This document shows positions 20,686 through 23,461 of a stretch of DNA of 23,461 nt, piece by piece. The stretch spans positions 1 to 23,461 of the IMG/VR virus record IMGVR_UViG_3300009128_000133; one strand, written 5' to 3'. The stretch's first letter is position 1. Every line of letters starts with the position of its first letter. The stretch is from a virus. The position numbers and the translations under genes were made by a program. The notes under the pieces are model-generated. The model was not told the DNA's origin. It searched no databases and was given only the letters and a program-made list of their open reading frames with translations.

Positions 20686-21452
20686 TGCTGTTTGCATCGG
20701 CGTCTTCACCGCAAGCGGAAGGTTCCACCGGCCCAACTGGACCGACGGGGGGCACTGGCCCCACAGGCCCAAGCGGCCCAACAGGACCTACTGGCGGTAC
20801 GGGGTCAACTGGTCCCACAGGTCCTACGGAGCCAGGAGCCACGGGTTCGACTGGACCCACTGGGGCGACTGGTGGAACCGGCCCCACAGGTCCTACTGGC
20901 CCGACAGAGCCTGGTGCTACCGGATCAACTGGTCCTACAGGTCCCACTGGTGGAACCGGTCCTACTGGTCCTACTGGCCCGACGGAACCAGGAGCTACCG
21001 GGTCGACTGGCCCCACGGGTGCCCAGGGACCTACTGGACCGACAGGGCCGACAGGTGCTCAGGGCGCTACGGGAGCAACGCAGGCCGGCCCGACCGGCGC
21101 TACTGGAGGTACTGGTGCTACCGGACCTACTGGCCCAACAGGTCCAACCCAAGCTGGCGCCACTGGAAGCACAGGACCTACTGGCCCGACGGGTGCCCAG
21201 GGCCCCACTGGGTCTACTGGCCCGACGGGCCCCACACAAGCCGGCGCCACGGGCTCTACGGGAGCGGCGGGTGCCACTGGAGCGGCAGGTGCTACGGGAG
21301 CTACTGGCCCAACGGGACCGACAGGCCCCACTGCATGGTCAGCCGAGGACGCCATCACTCACCTGACGGCTGGCTCCGACTTGACTGCTGTCATTGATAC
21401 CGTGAACACCATTCTTGGTGCCATGGAGAACTTGGGACTCATCAACTCATGA
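20685..21452 (+). CDS. Collagen-like Gly-X-Thr repeat protein (fibre-like)
   Basis: 255 residues. A 12-residue N-terminal segment is followed by about 200 residues of Gly-X-Y triplets (residues 13-216), mostly GPT, GAT, GST and GGT, then a 39-residue C-terminal segment ([20 protein letters not shown]) likely to trimerise. Such phage proteins form triple-helical rods in tail or head fibres. Six five-residue interruptions (GPTEP three times, GPTQA twice, GATQA once) break the triplet phase at intervals and may act as hinges. Threonine occupies nearly every Y position, as in Bacillus BclA, where those threonines carry sugars. AAGGAGG precedes the ATG; the stop overlaps the glycosyltransferase downstream. 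Long open frames in other phases are shadows of the repeat. Confidence 0.9.
   Translation: MLFASASSPQAEGSTGPTGPTGGTGPTGPSGPTGPTGGTGSTGPTGPTEPGATGSTGPTGATGGTGPTGPTGPTEPGATGSTGPTGPTGGTGPTGPTGPTEPGATGSTGPTGAQGPTGPTGPTGAQGATGATQAGPTGATGGTGATGPTGPTGPTQAGATGSTGPTGPTGAQGPTGSTGPTGPTQAGATGSTGAAGATGAAGATGATGPTGPTGPTAWSAEDAITHLTAGSDLTAVIDTVNTILGAMENLGLINS
20835..20990 (+). repeat. Two 78-base tandem repeats within the collagen gene
   Basis: The 26-codon unit from [10 protein letters not shown] to PTGPTEP occurs at 20835-20912 and again at 20913-20990, and a third, diverging copy begins at 20991. The two protein copies differ at one residue (GAT versus GPT), whereas many third codon positions differ, so the protein repeat is kept while the DNA drifts. 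Confidence 0.8.
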
Positions 21453-22957
21453 GCGCAGTAACCGCTTGCATGATCGTTCGTAACGAGGCCGAGGTTCTGG
21501 AGGAGACGGTACAGTCCGCCCTCCAGGACTTCGACGAACTTGTGATTGTGGATACTGGCTCAGAAGATAGCACAGTCGACGTGGCCAAGTCAGTTGATGC
21601 CCACCTTGGTTACTTTGAGTGGTGTGACGACTTCTCCGCTGCCCGGAACTACGCTGCCTCAAAGGCCCGCACGGAGTGGATACTCGTACTTGATGCCGAC
21701 GACTACATTCCCGAGGAACATCGCGGCAAGTTCAAGGAAGCGGCTCTCCAAGCGGGTGACGATGTTGCGGCCATCCGGGTGACCATTACTGACCGCGGCC
21801 GACGGTGGAACCAGCATCGACTCTATCGTCCTGTCATGGCCCACTACGAAGGCGCCTGCCATAACCAGTTGGCCATAACTGCCGGCACGCAGATTCGCAG
21901 AGAAGATCTCGCAGTAGAGCATGATCGTACTCGACGCAGTGAGGAGCGACGCGCAGAACGTAGCGCCCAACGCTCAGAGATGAACGAGGCGATCCTCCGC
22001 AAGGAGAACACCCCTCGGGGTCGCTTCTATCTCGCGATGACCGTTATGGACGCCGGGCGCACTGAAGAGGCTGTTGGCCTGTGGCTGTCGTACTTGGAGA
22101 TCGGCGCTTGGACCGAGGAACGCTATGAGGCGCGCTGCCGTCTCGCCACTTGTAAGCAGAGGCTCGGGGACATACCTGGTGCTGTTGAGCAACTGGCCCT
22201 TGCTTGCACTGAAGAGGGGCGACGTGCTGAGGCTGCCCACCGCCTGGGGCAGATGTATGAGGGCGGTCGTGCGTTTGAGCGCGCGCGCTTCTGGTACGCT
22301 GCTGCGGCTGCTGTTCCTGCCCCTGACACGACGGGCTGTTCTCTATTCGTGGACCCTTCCTGCTACGGCGTCGACACACTGAAGCGATTGGCGGCAGAGC
22401 AGCAGGTGAACTCCCCGGAGTGGTTCGATGCTCACTACCGGAACGGCTTGGAGATCACCGAGCGCAAGCGGCTGTTGCTCCAGCATATCGCGGACATGGT
22501 GAACGCTGAGGCTCCAGTGCGCGTTGTAGACGTTGGGACCGGACGCGGGGAGCTCTTGGCGATGCTGGATGCCCCCGAGGTTGTAGGGGTGGACTTCTCA
22601 GAAGAGGCGGCCAGGGAGAATCCGGCAATCGTTGTTGACGATGCGACTGTACTCAGCACCCAAGAAGACGAAAGTGCCGATGCCGTCGTAAGCGTAAGCC
22701 TGCTGGAACACTTGGAAGAAGCGAGTCAGAACGCCGTCGTTGAGCAGATGGATCGAATAGCAGCTCCGGGGGCGATGGTCGTCGTTGCGATGCCAGTACC
22801 TGGCGCGATGGAGGAGCCTGCACACCAGCGGGAGTTGGCGCAGGCAGAACTTGAAGAGATGCTCGGTGGTTTCTTTGCGAACGTGCAGAGCCATGTGTAT
22901 GATGCGTGGATCTGTGCTTCGGCGAACAAGACGCTTTCCTACCAGGAGGCAGGCTGA
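21449..22957 (+). CDS. Glycosyltransferase 2 - TPR - SAM methyltransferase fusion
   Basis: 502 residues, coupled to the collagen gene by ATGA. Part one (1-180): [53 protein letters not shown], and CHNQL, a family 2 glycosyltransferase with an intact DxD. Part two (about 190-320): helical repeats ([40 protein letters not shown]) of TPR type. Part three (about 340-500): [23 protein letters not shown] and [11 protein letters not shown], a class I SAM methyltransferase. The three parts suggest binding of a protein acceptor, addition of a sugar and methylation of that sugar. The adjacent Thr-rich collagen-like protein is the obvious candidate acceptor. Confidence 0.8.
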   Translation: MSAVTACMIVRNEAEVLEETVQSALQDFDELVIVDTGSEDSTVDVAKSVDAHLGYFEWCDDFSAARNYAASKARTEWILVLDADDYIPEEHRGKFKEAALQAGDDVAAIRVTITDRGRRWNQHRLYRPVMAHYEGACHNQLAITAGTQIRREDLAVEHDRTRRSEERRAERSAQRSEMNEAILRKENTPRGRFYLAMTVMDAGRTEEAVGLWLSYLEIGAWTEERYEARCRLATCKQRLGDIPGAVEQLALACTEEGRRAEAAHRLGQMYEGGRAFERARFWYAAAAAVPAPDTTGCSLFVDPSCYGVDTLKRLAAEQQVNSPEWFDAHYRNGLEITERKRLLLQHIADMVNAEAPVRVVDVGTGRGELLAMLDAPEVVGVDFSEEAARENPAIVVDDATVLSTQEDESADAVVSVSLLEHLEEASQNAVVEQMDRIAAPGAMVVVAMPVPGAMEEPAHQRELAQAELEEMLGGFFANVQSHVYDAWICASANKTLSYQEAG

Positions 22958-22958
22958 T

Positions 22959-23276
22959 ATGCCAGTACCACTAATCACTGAGTTCGACGTAGAGCGTGCC
23001 CAGACGCTCGCAAAGAGAATGAATGATATTGAGACGAGCGTGCTCGGCAGAATCGTGGAGGCTCGCAATCTCATCCAAGCTGACATGAGCACTGTGGATG
23101 AGCTCAAGCCGCAGTTCAGTGCCGAGGGGCAGGCCGAGATGGGATCAAAACCAGACGCCGGGCATGCGCTGTGCGACCTACTTGACTACCTCGTCAAGCA
23201 GGCCCAAGGAGACACTGCTGATTACGCCGCCTGGAAAGTGGCTCTCGACGCATGCAGACCTGCGCCTATTGCCTGA
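22959..23276 (+). CDS. Hypothetical protein
   Basis: 105 residues from ATG 22959, with AGGAGG at 22943-22948. It is mainly helical: ITEFDVERAQTLAKRMNDIE, EARNLIQADMSTVDELK and ALCDLLDYLVKQAQGDTAD. There is no membrane segment or known motif. It follows the glycosyltransferase fusion by one base and is presumably in the same transcript. Function unknown. Confidence 0.65.
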   Translation: MPVPLITEFDVERAQTLAKRMNDIETSVLGRIVEARNLIQADMSTVDELKPQFSAEGQAEMGSKPDAGHALCDLLDYLVKQAQGDTADYAAWKVALDACRPAPIA

Positions 23277-23284
23277 TACTCATC

Positions 23285-23461
23285 ATGGGTTACCTCGCCG
23301 ACGGATGGACAAAGCGGGAGAAGATCACGTTTGACGGCTCCGTGCTGTCGGGCGCAGTCTCGGACGCCATCTGGAAGGTACTTCCCTCGGCGGGAATGCG
23401 AACAGAACTACAAGCAGCGTGGGAGGACTTGCGATTCTCATCTGATGACCAGGGGAACACC
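23285..23461 (+). CDS. Hypothetical protein, 5' part (cut by window edge)
   Basis: The frame from ATG 23285 stays open to the last base, giving 59 residues: MGYLADGWTKREKITFDG, then SGAVSDAIWKVLPSAG and WEDLRFSSDD. No clear ribosome-binding site precedes it; an in-frame ATG at 23252 inside the previous gene is an alternative that would add MQTCAYCLILI. Too little is present to assign a family. Position suggests another virion or late gene. Confidence 0.45.
   Translation, partial: MGYLADGWTKREKITFDGSVLSGAVSDAIWKVLPSAGMRTELQAAWEDLRFSSDDQGNT

Noticed and set aside
20675-21397. Long alternative open frames over the collagen gene on both strands
   Set aside because: The Gly-X-Thr codon repeat (GGN-NNN-ACN) is free of stops in several phases, so long low-complexity shadows are expected. 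Only the frame 20685-21452 has a ribosome site, normal ends and a non-repetitive C-terminal segment.
1-23461. tRNA genes, CRISPR arrays, integrase and attachment sites
   Set aside because: Searched by eye: no cloverleaf-like sequences, no regularly spaced identical repeats with unique spacers, and no recombinase motifs were found.

Overview
The window is a contiguous stretch of a tailed double-stranded DNA phage genome (Caudoviricetes), about 60% G+C by eye. Every convincing gene lies on the + strand, with start/stop overlaps such as ATGA or GTGA at most junctions. The evidence is a head-gene series in canonical order: large terminase, portal, small portal-associated protein, a scaffold-like protein and a major capsid protein. 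Several small zinc-ribbon proteins and a phage Gp37/Gp68 (DUF5131) protein are interspersed. I see no integrase, tRNA, rRNA, CRISPR array or insertion sequence. The host cannot be deduced from the window.

Layout. (1) About 1-3400 is a replication and DNA-modification region. It holds the C-terminal part of a replication initiator, a zinc-ribbon protein, a C5 cytosine DNA methyltransferase whose gene carries a second long open frame, a Lar-like restriction-alleviation protein, a possible replication accessory protein, a truncated queD-like remnant and a DpdA/Tgt-like 7-deazaguanine transferase with clearly lower G+C. (2) About 3370-5660 holds two proteins of unknown function, an M15-type peptidase (probable endolysin), a DUF5131 protein and a zinc-ribbon protein. 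(3) 5660-7357 is the large terminase. (4) 7347-11991 is a cassette inserted between terminase and portal: a glycosyltransferase, a SAM methyltransferase, a radical SAM-glycosyltransferase fusion, a sugar-nucleotide epimerase and two unknown proteins. (5) 12005-17739 is the head module, with a terminator and a likely promoter at about 12285-12348 and a second terminator after the capsid gene. (6) 17827-23461 holds a three-part glycosyltransferase, a zinc-ribbon protein, a small virion-like protein, a collagen-like Gly-X-Thr protein and a glycosyltransferase-TPR-methyltransferase fusion that overlaps the collagen gene. Two unknown proteins follow, the last cut by the window edge.

How the parts may work together. 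Region 1 looks like anti-restriction and DNA-modification equipment: a C5 methyltransferase, Lar, and traces of 7-deazaguanine chemistry. Regions 4 and 6 together encode at least four glycosyltransferase-like domains, two small-molecule methyltransferase domains, a radical SAM enzyme and an epimerase, all interleaved with structural genes. The simplest reading is a phage-encoded system that makes and attaches sugars to its own particle. The threonine-rich collagen-like protein is an obvious candidate acceptor. That is inference, not something the sequence proves.
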